This document shows positions 11,541 through 23,240 of a stretch of 64,000 nt of DNA, in pieces; within the stretch, counting starts at the first letter, position 1, and every line of letters starts with the position of its first letter. The position numbers and the translations under genes were made by a program. Source of the stretch: Asparagopsis taxiformis (taxonomy: Eukaryota; Rhodophyta; Florideophyceae; Bonnemaisoniales; Bonnemaisoniaceae); the NCBI GenBank assembly GCA_030407315.1, contig JALQPE010000476.1, positions 89,404-153,403 of the forward strand, written 5' to 3'. Under the pieces are notes generated by a model. That model did no database searches, was not told the DNA's origin, and saw only the letters and a list, made by a program, of their open reading frames with translations.

Positions 11541-12661
11541 TTTTTTTGCAGATGCGAAGATAAGATGCTTGTAGTGTTGTTCTCGTAGTTGATGTGCCGG
11601 GAGATTTGAGATGGAGAGGCGACAGAATAAAGGGTTTTATACGTATTGAATAGTACTCTGAAAGAATGTCTATGCCCATGTTGCATCAGACATAGCGAAA
11701 AGAAGGTATTACCTGTTTCACTCATAGACGTGTAGGGTGTGTTAGGACTGATGACGAGATTAGCCCAGGTTTGTGGCTGATGCAAGCCGGAAAGTAATGC
11801 TTTGCTGTTTCATGAGGAGCATTGAAGCAGATGGGATGGGTACGCTGCATTTCTATTCGTTCTACCGAATCCAATGAACAAAATGTCTAATTTCTGAACA
11901 GCTTTTCACATCCGACTTTCCGGTGACGATGGTCATGAAATCTGGCAAAAACTGGTATCGAGTAAAAGAGCTCACTAGATGAGGTTATTGAACTCTAGTT
12001 AATTTTGGTGTAATCCCGCATTGATGGACCAGCACATCTTGATTTCGTCAATTGACAATTGTATTGCGACATGTGACATTGGTATTAGGGGAAGCTTGCT
12101 GTTGAGGCATCCAACTTTATTGTGTGTGATGGCATCTACTCTCATATATACTGTGGATGGTTCAGAACAAATGACCGATAGTAGAAGCCTACTGGCTACA
12201 TCATGACTAAGGGAGGCGGAAGTGAAAAGAATTGCATCAACACATGACCTGTGTTGCATTATTTCTGGAGAATCTCTTCTGACGCATGTACACTAGGTTG
12301 AAAATTTTGTTGTGCTTTTCTGGCATCAAATTCAACACAGTGTGTGTTGCTGCACACGAGTGGATGAGATGCACTCCCCTGGATATCTCAAGATAATGAG
12401 CTAATGGTGGAGTACATCCGCTCCACAAGCACTTGTGTCATTTGGCACACCAAGAAATGAGGCACGAAAATATCTTGCCGTCACCTGGTGAAAGCAATCT
12501 CGTGTGTTGCACGGGCGAACAATTGCATGCGGCCTTACGCCATTTTCAAAAAAATGAATTCTGTGAAATATTTAATAATATTTTAAACGTTTAGAAACTT
12601 AATACATATTCGACACGTATACAGGGGATGGGCGACTTGAAAACAAGAGACTGTCGTTTCG
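11541..12661. other. gene-free stretch upstream of the secreted protein
   Basis: Should hold the promoter of the secreted-protein gene. No convincing TATA or coding region is seen. The end near 12550-12600 is very AT-rich. Confidence 0.45.
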
Positions 12662-13054
12662 TCATTGCTCGTAATCGAAACGACACAGAGGGCAGCAGGA
12701 GCGACGCGTGAACCAAAGCAAGAGACAATCACGATGCACGGCATGTAGGCACTGACCGACGTACACCATGGTACCAGACAAATGGTCTAGACAGATGGGA
12801 CAGGTTTTGCCATTCATCGCTTCGGATGCGACGAAACTCGTGAACGAAGTGCGTAAAAGTTGCAACGAGGAGGCACGATTGAACGCCGAACCGGACGTCA
12901 GCTGCAGAGGGATTGAAACCTGAGTGACGGTTTCCGGCACGTTGTACATGAAGTTACGCGTCGAGGAGGAGAAGAGCGGCAGTAGGTATTGTTTCACGGA
13001 GGGTGCGGCGACGGCCGCGCGTCGTTTGCATGTCGGTAACAATCGTCGGAGCAT
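12662..13054 (-). CDS. RING-H2 zinc finger protein (probable E3 ubiquitin ligase)
   Basis: The ATG at 13054 gives 130 aa. The C-terminal 50 residues form a complete RING-H2 finger: C85-x2-C88-x13-C102-x1-H104-x2-H107-x2-C110-x10-C121-x2-C124, with Leu after the second Cys and Trp at position 114, as in E2-binding RINGs. Family knowledge: such proteins recruit a ubiquitin-loaded E2. The N-terminal 80 residues are basic then Ser/Thr-rich, with no membrane segment or substrate domain that I can name. No intron is needed. The ligand set is perfect, so the call as a zinc-binding RING is firm; ligase activity and target are inferred. Confidence 0.8.
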   Translation of the reverse strand: MLRRLLPTCKRRAAVAAPSVKQYLLPLFSSSTRNFMYNVPETVTQVSIPLQLTSGSAFNRASSLQLLRTSFTSFVASEAMNGKTCPICLDHLSGTMVYVGQCLHAVHRDCLLLWFTRRSCCPLCRFDYEQ

Positions 13055-15960
13055 GTCGGCATGTGGGAAGCACGGATGAATGCGATGAAACGAACTGGTC
13101 GTGGGTTATTGTATGTGAGAAAGTTGCGAATGATCCGCGTGCATGTCATTGTTTCAATATTGAACATGATGGACGTTGTACGCTTGCATCCGGCGGATCT
13201 GCAGGCAGATGAGGATGGTAGAACGCGGGCGTTGTCCTCTTTGAAACGCATATGCACCCATTGAGAAGCACGAAACAAATGTGCCACGCGCCAATTTCAA
13301 CATGAGACATGCGAGTGTTGATGATTGGTCGTGTGCAAACGCTGCACCAATGATCAACTGTTGGTAAATGATCCGCCAGCAGTGAGTCGCGATGCACTTG
13401 CACTGTTGGCTCATGTACGCGCACTACTCACCAGCGCGTAACGAGTGTAATCAACAAACGTGTTTTGAACCGCGTGCGCATCTTGAATTGCCTGATGGTA
13501 CACAAGTGGAGAGAATTGTTTCTACTCCACCACACTTGCCGTCCGTGTCGTCAGGCACCACTTTCCGTCCGTACCAAGTCCGTCCAGCATCATCTGCACG
13601 CGACCAACACACGCTTGTCCTTGTACCGTCGCCCGTTCCCTCGCATGATTGGCATTCGCGCCGACCATATCTTGTACGCGTCGAAAGCGCGATCATATTG
13701 GCGCGTTTCGATACATCGTTCCAAATATCGCTGGCACACTGCGCCAGCTTGAAAAACCTGACGCGTTTACAACTTGGTGCGTCGTGCTCGAACAATGTAT
13801 GACATAATCCTTATCACATTGTAATAGCAAGCCAGCCGCAATAGGCACACGCGCACCGCTCCATTCTTGCACCACACGCAGTAATATCGGTTGGGTACAA
13901 CAATTTACCACCCGTTCATTTTCTGCCACAGTCACAGTAATTTGCCACCCACTATTATAGTCTCACCAGACAGCTCTTCCACACGCGTCCGACCTTTTTT
14001 GCCTTCCAAATTTACTTGGAAGCAAACCGTCAGCTGTTTGGGTCATACACTTTCACAGCCTTATTCACTCTCTTCCGTCCAATCACCCTTACCCATGTGC
14101 TGATAGACTACTGCCACACCATCGCATTTTCCAACCAACGCCGCGACTGAACTGACCAAAAACGATGCCTGTCTTCATGGCACCTAACGCGCGCTCGTCG
14201 TTCAACATCATACACCGCTGCCCGCAATCGTTCACATCATGGAATCTTTATAGTTCTTGCGAGGCGGTTATGTAGCTCGTGTGATTCTAAATCTCTCTAT
14301 AACGGTGTAGGCTGAGATATTATCTTCTCTAACATGGCCTGTTGTTTGAACGACGTGGTTGAGATGGCATCTTTGTTTGAGTCATTATTCGGTAAGATAA
14401 CGCTCTGGGATCGTGCAAAAGCGATATGTCGCAGTGTTACTCTGTCGGCCATAATCAGCTGGACTAGATGTTATTGGGTGGTTGCGCGATTACACAACTA
14501 GGAAACCCATAATGCGTATATTGCAATGGTCAGTGGATGATATCAAAAACATTATGGCAGAATTTGTAATACTGGGTAATATGTTCTTCTAAAGATGTAT
14601 TCCGAGTCGAAAAGCGAACTGAACGTATCAACGAAGATACTCAAAATATGCATACCAATGGGCGGGCGGAATAGCTTACCCGCTGAATTAAACGTAGCCA
14701 ATTGCGCATGGTCGTACACTGGCCTCTGCAAAGTCTGCCAAGACGGACACGCAGGAAACTGAGTGTAAAGAGCAAGGGAACTCCACGCTGTTGCGTGTAA
14801 CGCGTTCAATGAAAAGGCATTCAATAAGCTACGCCATAATAATCCGTGAGAAGACGTACCACTCGCTGGGGAATGAGAATTAGTTTGGACGTGTGCTCCA
14901 ATTACAGGCGTCCAATCCTAGACGTGTACAACGCGTTGACCACGCCATTGCGCAAGTATATGGAGACACGTTCGGATTGAGCAGCTAAGATTCGACATAT
15001 TGTACCATGCTGGTGATTCGTTGCATAATTTTGCGAATATGACCATTTCCATCCAGTCTAACGAGTAATTTGTGCAGCAGAAGTCTGTATACAGCCTTGA
15101 TAAGCTGCTGAATGAGAGAATGACAGTGCTGTGATGATGCAAAATGAGTTTGGATTCAGTCGAATTGGCAAAAGTTACTGCACTTTTATTGGGCGTACGC
15201 TCTGAGCCTCGACCGTGCAGCTGGTGCAGTCGGAAAATCTCGTACCAGATCGATCAAGATCCTTCCACCTGCTCGGTATACTCTTCCGCTGCTACATTGA
15301 ACCAATTGCTAGGTTGCCTGTGTGGCGATGGCATGTTGGGTTGCCTGCAATCCACTCTACAACACCAAGGCCGGAGAGTAATCTACCGTCGGTCAGTACG
15401 GTACAAGACTTGGAAAGCACGAGAGCGACTCGTCTCGAAAATTTGGAGCCTCTGATTGGGTGGCACAACCGATAGCGAAAAAATTGTCATGAGAAGGGAC
15501 CTCCCAGAACGGACTAAAATAACAAATAACTGCAGAGTGCGAACAATCTACCGATGGTATTGACGGTACAGTATCGTGCAACGGCAACTTTTCGTTCTGT
15601 AGCATGGACCAATAGCACTGCTTCGTTCTGCGAAACACTTGGACCAATAGAAATGGTTCATTCTGCATTTATCGACACGTAGGAAACCGTGATTGGCTAC
15701 CGGCCCCAATATTTGAAAAAATACCCTGAGGGGCACAAGTGCATAACAAGCTCAAAAACGGCCATTGCGGACACGTAGCCCACACGTGTCATTCCGTGAC
15801 AGCCGAGTTGATTTTTCTGTTAGATCGTGACAGACCGATTCCCTCTTGTTTACTTCGGATCCTATGTGCCACTATATACATTGCCCTTGCTACTGTTAGT
15901 GTATTGAGGTGCCACGTCCGCTCCGTGCCGACGCTGTTGGTCGAGTGCCTTTGTAAATGA
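13055..15960. other. 2.9-kb stretch with no supported gene
   Basis: Several overlapping open stretches occur on both strands at 13.1-13.9 kb, but none has domain features. Near 15600-15700 there are two direct GGACCAATAG boxes and one inverted ATTGG (CCAAT-type) within 100 bp, which could be promoter elements without an identified gene. Confidence 0.4.
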
Positions 15961-16123
15961 TGATGTTGAGGTAGTGTCTCACTCACGTACCACTTTATTC
16001 CTCTGCGTCGTCAGACGGCGAAGGTTTAAATACTGTTCCTACTACTACTGTAATGCAGTATGCGAGTGGTATGATCATCCGACAGGTAGGCTATCGGAGC
16101 TATGACGTGGATATCCGGATTGA

Positions 16124-16475
16124 TCATCCGACAGTAGCCGCACGGAATGGCGTAGTTAGCCGTAGTAGTTTGACTTTTTGGCGGAACTGTGCAGGTTTCA
16201 GTGCCTTGGTAAGGATGTCTGCGGCATTCTCGGTGGTCGGAACGTGTTTGACCGTGATTCGCCCGCGTTCGATTTGTTCCTTGAAGAAGTAATACTTCAC
16301 ATCGATGTATTTGGACTTAGGAGTAGGATGTGAAGTGTTGGCGGTGGTTACGGCGCCAGCGTTGTCCATGAATAAAGGGGTAGGTGTTCGTTCAGGATGT
16401 TCTAAGTCTGCGAGTAAGTGGCGTATTCAGTTAATATGTTGCGCGGTGTGATAGCCAGCTACATATTCGGCTGCC
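16124..16475 (-). pseudogene. copia RNase H C-terminal part
   Basis: It starts directly at the insertion edge with AEYVAGYHTAQHIN, then has one in-frame stop, MDNAGAV and EQIERGRITVKHVPTTENAA with ADILTKAL, the conserved end of copia RNase H. The frame joins that of the upstream part when the insertion and one CTGCC copy are ignored. The stop within the segment shows decay apart from the insertion. Confidence 0.75.
16471..16475. repeat. target-site duplication CTGCC, left copy
   Basis: CTGCC immediately precedes the TG start of the insertion. The matching copy is at 17712-17716. Confidence 0.75.
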
Positions 16476-17711
16476 TGTGGTGCAATACCACGTGGCGGTA
16501 CGCCTGCACGACGTGTAATGTCGCAAAATTCGTAATTTATTGTCAAATTTTATTTTTCATAAGTGGTCTAATTTTTCGCACCACAGTGAATCACTGGGCA
16601 CAACACACGTGTAACCAGTGGTACACTTTTATGTACACTGACACTAACTGTTGTACAGCACACTCACACTGCGTGGACCGCGCTGGCCATGCAACCCACT
16701 TAGGGTTTTTCCGACCGCCCTACTGTACCATTATTTAGCCTATCCCCCGACAACCGTAGAAGTTCACTTAGGGCTAGCCACCGTGCTTTAACATAGTATT
16801 TATTTTACGGCGGATCGCCCAGTTCTTCGATTGTAAAGCACCGGAAGTTCGGTTGTCATTTTGCTCCCAAGGTGCGTTTCGCCGTCTGAGTCAGCCTGCT
16901 TCTCCCTTGGCTATAGTACTTGGCACCCTTCCGGTACCCGTTCGTCGCTGATCCAGCGTTTGCCCTTGGAACTCCACCCGCTGTATCAGCATTATCCCTT
17001 ACTACGCGCAGCCTGTGGCGCGCGTGCCCCTCTATCAGGAGTCTTCAGCCTCTTGGTGTACCACCGGACCTGATCGTGTCGCTTCGCTCCCATCCTGCGG
17101 ATCGCAGTAACTGTTTGCCTACTCCGCCTGTGGCTATAGTGCGTGGCACAAGTCAGGCCTTACTCTTGCCGCTGTATCAGCGCCTCTGGAATCGCCGTCT
17201 CGCTGTACCAGCTTCTCCTCTACCCTTTCAGGGTCTCTTCCCTGCACGAGCCACCAGTGGTACACGTGCCCTCTCACCCTTTTCCCCCTACCTGGTACCC
17301 TCGCCTACTTGGTGGACCACCATTCACGCTGTATCAGCTCCCCTTCTTCTCCTTCTCGACCGTTGGTCACTCCCCTCACACACTAAGTGTCAGTTGACAT
17401 CCGGTGTATCACCGTCACACCCTACCGCTTTAGTGTACCACTGATCCAGTGTTGCGCCATCCCTTATACTCCTTTAGGGTTGGCCTGACAAGCCAACTTC
17501 TCACCTGCATAGCAGTATCACTTGAACCAAGATTCTCGACGTATCGTCTGTGTGGCCTTACAACCCACAGTCAAGCAGGCGATCCGCCTTAGCTCTACCA
17601 CCTCTAACCTGAGCTTGACTACCGAGACAGGAGGGCTCGAACACCTCGCGGTGCTTAGCCGAATCGGCTCATTACCCTAAGTCGAATCGACAGCTCGGGC
17701 ATTGCACTACA
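16476..17711. mobile_element. solo-LTR-like insertion in copia RNase H
   Basis: The 1236-bp segment starts TGTGGTGCAAT and ends ATTGCACTACA, so it has TG...CA ends and short imperfect inverted repeats typical of LTRs. It is flanked by the 5-bp direct repeat CTGCC, a normal LTR-retrotransposon target duplication. The interior has no protein domain; open stretches on the plus strand are Pro/Ser/Leu-rich chance frames. It is most simply a solo LTR left by recombination of a full element. Confidence 0.75.
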
Positions 17712-17716
17712 CTGCC
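17712..17716. repeat. target-site duplication CTGCC, right copy
   Basis: CTGCC immediately follows the CA end of the insertion. Keeping one copy restores the RNase H frame. Confidence 0.75.
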
Positions 17717-18830
17717 CAAGTGCTGGGTGCCAAAAATCGTTGGTATTTCGATTGCCAAACAATTGGTGCACCGTTGCACATGATTACTGTACCCGATGTG
17801 GAGCGTCGGGTGTTCGTACAGGCTGCAAAGTCACTGTCTGAGTAGGCACTCAGAGTGTTGTTGAGTTTGGCGGAGTATGTGATGCCGCGTTCAGTAGTTT
17901 TTTGAGGTAGCGGAGGACGCGTAGTCCGGCCTGCCAGTGTAATTTTCGGGGATTCTGGGAGAATCGTCCAAGGAAACCCGTGATATATGCGATGTAAGGG
18001 CGGGTAGAGTCGGCCAAATATCGAAGGCTACCGACCAGTGAGTTCTCATGGTACTCTGTGGTATCTAGCGGCTCCGTGATCGTTTTTGTTATGTTGATAA
18101 GGTCTGTGGCGATTGGTGTGCTGGTTGTTTTTAGCTACCGTTAGACCGAATGTGTGAAGTAGGGTTTCGATGTATGCTGGCAGCGTGATTGTGATACCAT
18201 TTTGTGTTCGCTCTACTTTCCAGCCTAGGATATTTTGCACCGGGCCGAGATCCTTGATTATGTATTTGGATTCTAGGTGTTTCTTTGCCAGTGTGCGGAG
18301 GCGTGGGGAGTTTGATACGACCAGGAAGTCGTCGATAGTAATGAAGAAGAAGACGAATTTGGTTTCGTCTTGTTTAGACTTCAGCAAGAAAGTGCAGATT
18401 TCGCTTGTTAGTCTTGTGAAGTTGTGCATGCTGAGATACTGAGATAAGCCTCGAGTGAAAGTTGCACACGCTTGTTTCGCGCCGTACATATTGACTGTGA
18501 CCTTCCCGATGTAGCCTGGGTATTTGTATGTGCAGTCGAAACGTGGGGGCTGATGGATGTACAGGGATGTATCCTCTCCAAATGTTTCGTGCAAAAAAGC
18601 CGACTCGATATCCAAATGGTGGACTTCGTAATTGTGAGCAGCCGCGATTGCCAGTGCGGTTCGGATTGCGTCACGGTTAGCGACGGGAGATGTGATAGTG
18701 TCCGGGTTATAGTGTTCGTTTGGTCATTGGAGGTCGCCGCGTAGATTGCAACGTGTTTTTCGTGTGTGTGGTATGCCATTGGCATCTGTTTTTGTCTTGA
18801 GTACCATCTTGATTGGCACTAGTCTTGTGT
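17717..18830 (-). pseudogene. copia reverse transcriptase and N-terminal RNase H
   Basis: RT begins with VPIKMVLKTKTDANG near 18810. After a frameshift near 18720 it continues with HHLDIESAFLH, the palm motif holding the first catalytic Asp, and FFFITIDDFLVV, where IDD stands for the usual VDD of the YVDD box. A further shift near 18125 leads to LVGSLRYLADSTRPYIAY, typical copia connection sequence, then RNase H up to SKYQRFLAPSTWA at the insertion edge. The multiple indels make this a pseudogene. Confidence 0.75.
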
Positions 18831-20840
18831 CAGGTGGTAATTGGGATTTTGGAACGTATGTTATTGTTCCTCTTGACTCCAGATAGTCTAATTCTTTGTT
18901 CCACGATAGGGCCCATTCAGCTGCATCTGGAGCTTTTCGGGCTTCTGCCAATGTGGTTGGGCTGCTGAATTCTGTTTTTGAGGGGTGGTGATTGGGGTTG
19001 GTGTTATTGTTCGTGATTGTGTTGCATGTGACCACTGGATCCTTGTTGGGATCGTACGTTTTGAAATCTCGGATGCGGCAGCGACTGATGCTATTCGATT
19101 GAGGGTCGTAGAGATGGTACTGGTTTACGTCCTGTCGACCAATGTAGTGCATGAGTTGTGCTCTCGGTTGTAATTTGCTGCGGGGTTGTCGGTCATGGAC
19201 ATGGCCGAGTTGTCCGAACTTAAGGAAGGTGGCGACATCCGGTTTAGTACCATTCCACATTGTGATTGGCGGCTTTCCGTGAGCAGTGTGGGGTGAATGA
19301 TTGTGGTAGTCCACAGCGGCATGGAGGGCGTAGTCCCATAGTGACGTTGGAAGGCCTGAAGCAAGTAATGGGGATCTAGTTGTTTCCATCAATGTGTGAT
19401 TGATGCGTTCTGCCAATACGTTTTCCTGCGGGGTGTGTGGTATAGTGGTGTGAACTGTGACGTGTTATTGTTGGTAGAAGTCACGAAGAGGCTTTGAGAG
19501 ATATTGCTTGGCGTTATCCATTGTGATATCTGTCACTCGTACGGACGATAGAGAGTGGAGGCGGGAAATGTATTGTTGGATGTGTGCCGCGGCGGTGTTT
19601 TTGTTGGGGGATAATTTGACTTGGAGATATCCGCTGTACTCATCCATGAACGTGGCAAAGTATTTGTTGTTGTGCAGGGAAGGTGGGCTGAAAGGGCCGC
19701 ATACATCCGTGTGAATGTGTGCACCTAGAGGTGCTGTGCGCGTTCGTGTACGGAATGGTGCCGAGATTTGCTTGCCTAATGCGCAGCCCGTGCAAGTTAT
19801 TACTGGTGGGGTGGATTTGAGGATTTTTGGTAAGCCCTTTACAAGGTCCTTTAAAGCCAGATGGTGTATTCGGAGTGGATGGAGATGGCCAAGACGTAAG
19901 TGCCATTCGTGGTAGGCTTGGGTGACATCGTTGAGTGAGATGGTCGATGGAGGCCTGGGAGTGTTGGGATTTTGGTTATTGGTTTAGGGGCTGTGCTGGT
20001 CACGATGAGTGATGGTAGTTGTGGTTTTGTGTGTTGTTTCTTAGAAGATGTGTTATTGGTATGGTGATTTGGTGCAGGTGTGTGCGATGATGGGAAGAAT
20101 TGGGTGGTTGCCTCTGTTGTGGGAGTAGAAATAGAGGATCGTTGTGTTGGGAGTTAAATTATGGGGTCTGCGAATGTTACGCGCTTGGCGCTTGTAGTTG
20201 GTGGGGGATTTTTGAGTTTTGGTTGGCTACCTGTTTGGGAGGATGGTTGTTGTTTGTGTGTTTGAGTCGGCCTCATATTAGCAGATGAGGGTCTGTGTCC
20301 AGAGAGCTTAAACGGTTTGGGTTTGGTTGTATTGGGTTTGTGAGCTCTGGGTGGGGTTTGTAGGACTGGGGAGGGAATAGGAGTTGTCTGAGTTTTCTGC
20401 TGCGGTGTTCGTTTGGATGGTTGGGCTCGCACGCCATGGCTTTGTGGGTGTTGGTGAGTCATTGGTGAGATTTTCGATACTGTTGGAAGGAAATAGAGGT
20501 TGTTTTGCTTCGGCGCTATGGCGATTATGTGTGACTGGGGTGGCGGTGGTTGTTGGCGGGTTATGTATGCCGCTTCTTTTTGGAATACGACTTCATATTC
20601 TTGAGCAAGTTGTCCCACAGACAGTAAGTTATGTTGCGCGTCAGGCATGTGTACGGCATGTGGGATAAATATGGGTGTGCTCCGTGGTACCGGTATTTTT
20701 AGTGGGCCTTGGTGTGTTATTGAGGCGTGATGGCCGGCAGCTGTTATGGATTGAGAAGGAGCGTGTATTATGATTTTGTGGTGCAATTTAAGTTGGTCGA
20801 TGGAATCGATGCGAGCGCGCGCGTTTACGTTAGTCCGCAA
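18831..20840 (-). pseudogene. copia gag-pre-integrase and integrase region
   Basis: 20154-20840 contains HMPDAQHNLLSVGQL, the gag-pre-integrase signature, followed by a Pro/Thr-rich low-complexity stretch. Frame changes then lead to integrase core pieces: MDEYSGYLQV near 19640 (first catalytic Asp region), a TDITMDNAKQYLS block near 19520 (the second Asp region of DDE), and AERINHTLMETTRSPLLASG near 19400, the conserved motif beyond the catalytic Glu. Separate frames at 20150, 19640-19465 and 19416 show it is not functional as read. Confidence 0.7.
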
Positions 20841-20859
20841 GCATCCGTTTGAGTTAGTT

Positions 20860-22163
20860 TAGTAAGCGAGCGTACGCGTGGCGTCTTGATTACGTGTCAC
20901 GGAGCGTCAATGCGAGCGCGTGCGCGCGTACGTTGCCACGAAACCGCGAGCCGCGCCACGTGTAGCGATTTCCGCGAATTTCCCTTTATTTTCCCTTTTT
21001 GGGTATTTTATGACGAAATTATTTTTCCCAAAATATTTCCCTTTCTGCGTGCGAGCGTGCGGCCGCCGCCGGCCGGCCACACAAGGACAGCCTGTCCCAA
21101 GTCAGTTAGCTATTAGTGGTCGCATGGCTTCGCATCCTACCAATAAACAGTCAGCACTTTCGCAGCTACGAGTTAAGCGTTGAGCGCGTCGCGAGGACCG
21201 ATTGCGTTACGACGTTGCGTGCGGATTGCTCACGATCGCCGACGTACGTGCGCGCGCGCCGCGTTTACCGACCGTCGAATTGCGTCGGACCGCGAGACCG
21301 CGCGTTGCGCCGCATACCGCTAGGCCATGGATTTACGATCCCTGCGTGGATCTTGTTGAGCTCGAGTTTACTCGGTGATCTCACCCTGAGCTCACGGCTT
21401 GCGCCGGCCCGCGAATCCCGTGTTGCGATCGACCCTGCGCGTTCCGCCGTTGTACCACCCGATCGCCACCGCGACCGAGCGACGTGCGAAGCGCAAGTTC
21501 ACGAGCGCGTTACGGTTCAACACGCCCTGACAAGGCAAGCGATTCTAGAACTCTCTTAGTGACCGCCATCCCGGCTGGTCCTACAACTGGTCTCTCGACC
21601 TAGAAGTGCGCGAACCGACGTGCGAACTCAGCGAAGAACAGAAACTCCGCTTAGGGAAACACGGGACGCCAAACCTATCGCTTACTCTAATTCCCCTCTT
21701 TCTCCGTTCGTCGTGCGCGACAGCGAGGGAGATTGACGCGTGCGCGCGTATCGCTATCCCGGAAGCGGTGCTACAGCCTCTCTGGTTTTGTATAACTACC
21801 CTATCTCTACTACGACGATTTGCAGCGCGGAACGACGCGATCGACGACGCAGCGCGTGCGCGCGCTAGTTCGCTACCCTAACGCGGGTTCGGCGGTGCCG
21901 AAAATATTGGGTTCGCGGACGGTCGAGACCCGTCTCCGCGCGCTCCGAGCGAGGAAGAAGCCCTCCTGCAAGCGAAATCGTCCCCCTCACCCCTACTACG
22001 CGCGCCCGATACGCAGACAATTTTCGGGAAGCGCTTCCCGTTTTACTCGCCAATTTTTCGACGCGCCGACGCGAGATTTTAACGCGCGCCGGATTCCCCT
22101 TTTCCCCTTTCCATCATACCTTTTTCCCTTTTCCCTAGGCGACGATCGAACGCGACCGCGCCG
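20860..22163. other. GC-rich leader or LTR-like region before gag-like ORF
   Basis: Base composition changes sharply near 20.8 kb to CG-dinucleotide-rich sequence (many CGCG runs). It lies between the copia fragment and the gag-like ORF and has no supported gene. It may be the LTR/leader of the gag-bearing element; I could not place its ends. Confidence 0.4.
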
Positions 22164-23240
22164 ATGAATCCCCCTACGCGCGAGCGATCGAACGCGCCGA
22201 CCGAACCGCCGCCAGTCGCGTCGCAAACGCACGCAGTCGACGCACTGGTCGCTTCACACATCCCTGACCCGACCGCTTCCCCGTGGCCGCCGCTACCGAC
22301 GCAAGCGCTCGCGAGCATCGACGACGACGCACAAACGTCCGACGATGGCGCCGCAACGAAGCGCGAGGCCGAGTTCCGCGTTTCCGACGTGCACGCTACG
22401 CCGTCCGCAACCCTTCCGAGCTTGGTTCGACAAGTAGTGGACGACCCGACGTTCCGATGCATGCTCCAGGCTGAAGTACGAGCTGCAGTGGACCGCGCTA
22501 TCAAAGGCCAATCACGTGGATTGACGGCTCAGATGAGGGCGCAAGTCCACAACCTAATCGTCACTACGATGGACTCCCGCGAGGAGCGTAATATTGACCG
22601 CGCGAACGTCGCTGCGCGCGAAAACCGAACGCGAACCGCAACGCGCGCGACTCCTACGAACTACGCACGCAACGCGGATCCCGAAGGATGGCTGGAACTG
22701 GCGCGCCAGGACCTGTCATTCGACGACCACCCGCATTCGGACAGCGACAATGGACCCGCGCATCCCGGGCTGGTAGAAATCCAGCCGTTGAACGAGCTGT
22801 TCACGCGCGCGCTTTCGTACCGCACGTATCGCTTGCGAAATACGGACCGCGCGTTTAATCGGGAAATCGCGAGCGAATTGGCTAACACCGCGAAGATGGT
22901 GCGCCATTCGATGCAAGGGGAGAATTTCACGGGCGCTGACGGAATCGCCGTGCTATCGTTTCTGAAGTACTTCAAGAGCACATGCGACGACACCGGCGTA
23001 TCCGAAGGCGCAGCGCTGCCGATTCTCAAGTATTTCCTGGCCGACGAGGCGCGCGACACGTTCCAGACGTACGTGGGACGAACGTTCAGAGGAGCGCGCG
23101 CGGGCGTCGATTCGATTACGTGCTACGCGGAAGCCGTTCAGTGGCTCCTGCTAACCTACGCGCGCGAAGGCGACGTCGCGCAAGCGTATCGTGACGTGGC
23201 GCAACAAACCCAAGACCCGAAGGAAACTGTGGAACGATAG
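22164..23240 (+). CDS. gag-like protein of a GC-rich retroelement
   Basis: The ATG at 22164 gives 358 aa. Residues 1-90 are Pro/Ala-rich. Residues ~200-355 are helical and capsid-like, with LSFLKYFKSTCDDTGVSEGA, ILKYFLADEARDTFQTYV and YAEAVQWLLLTYAREGDVAQ, a pattern like retrotransposon gag (helical segments around an ADEAR/QTYV core). The frame ends at a TAG just after ETVER, and no pol follows. It is therefore a non-autonomous or truncated element, or pol was lost. Strong GC and CG bias, unlike the AT-richer neighbours, supports a separate origin. Confidence 0.5.
   Translation: MNPPTRERSNAPTEPPPVASQTHAVDALVASHIPDPTASPWPPLPTQALASIDDDAQTSDDGAATKREAEFRVSDVHATPSATLPSLVRQVVDDPTFRCMLQAEVRAAVDRAIKGQSRGLTAQMRAQVHNLIVTTMDSREERNIDRANVAARENRTRTATRATPTNYARNADPEGWLELARQDLSFDDHPHSDSDNGPAHPGLVEIQPLNELFTRALSYRTYRLRNTDRAFNREIASELANTAKMVRHSMQGENFTGADGIAVLSFLKYFKSTCDDTGVSEGAALPILKYFLADEARDTFQTYVGRTFRGARAGVDSITCYAEAVQWLLLTYAREGDVAQAYRDVAQQTQDPKETVER

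Larger units (their letters stand above)
16124..20840 (-). mobile_element. Ty1/copia retrotransposon (pol region), interrupted
   Basis: Minus-strand order from 20840 to 16124 is gag-pre-integrase region, integrase, reverse transcriptase, RNase H. This is the copia order, with IN before RT. There are several frameshifts, and an unrelated 1236-bp LTR-like insertion at 16476-17711 splits RNase H. A 13-bp direct repeat (TGATCATCCGACA) near 16075 and 16125, with CCTCAACA near 15965 on the minus strand, may mark the 3' LTR, but no matching 5' LTR is visible; the GC-rich element at 20.9 kb seems to have replaced that end. Confidence 0.8.

Noticed and set aside
13392..13802. 136-codon plus-strand frame upstream of the RING gene
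   Set aside because: Overlapping frames on both strands of similar length and no recognisable features.
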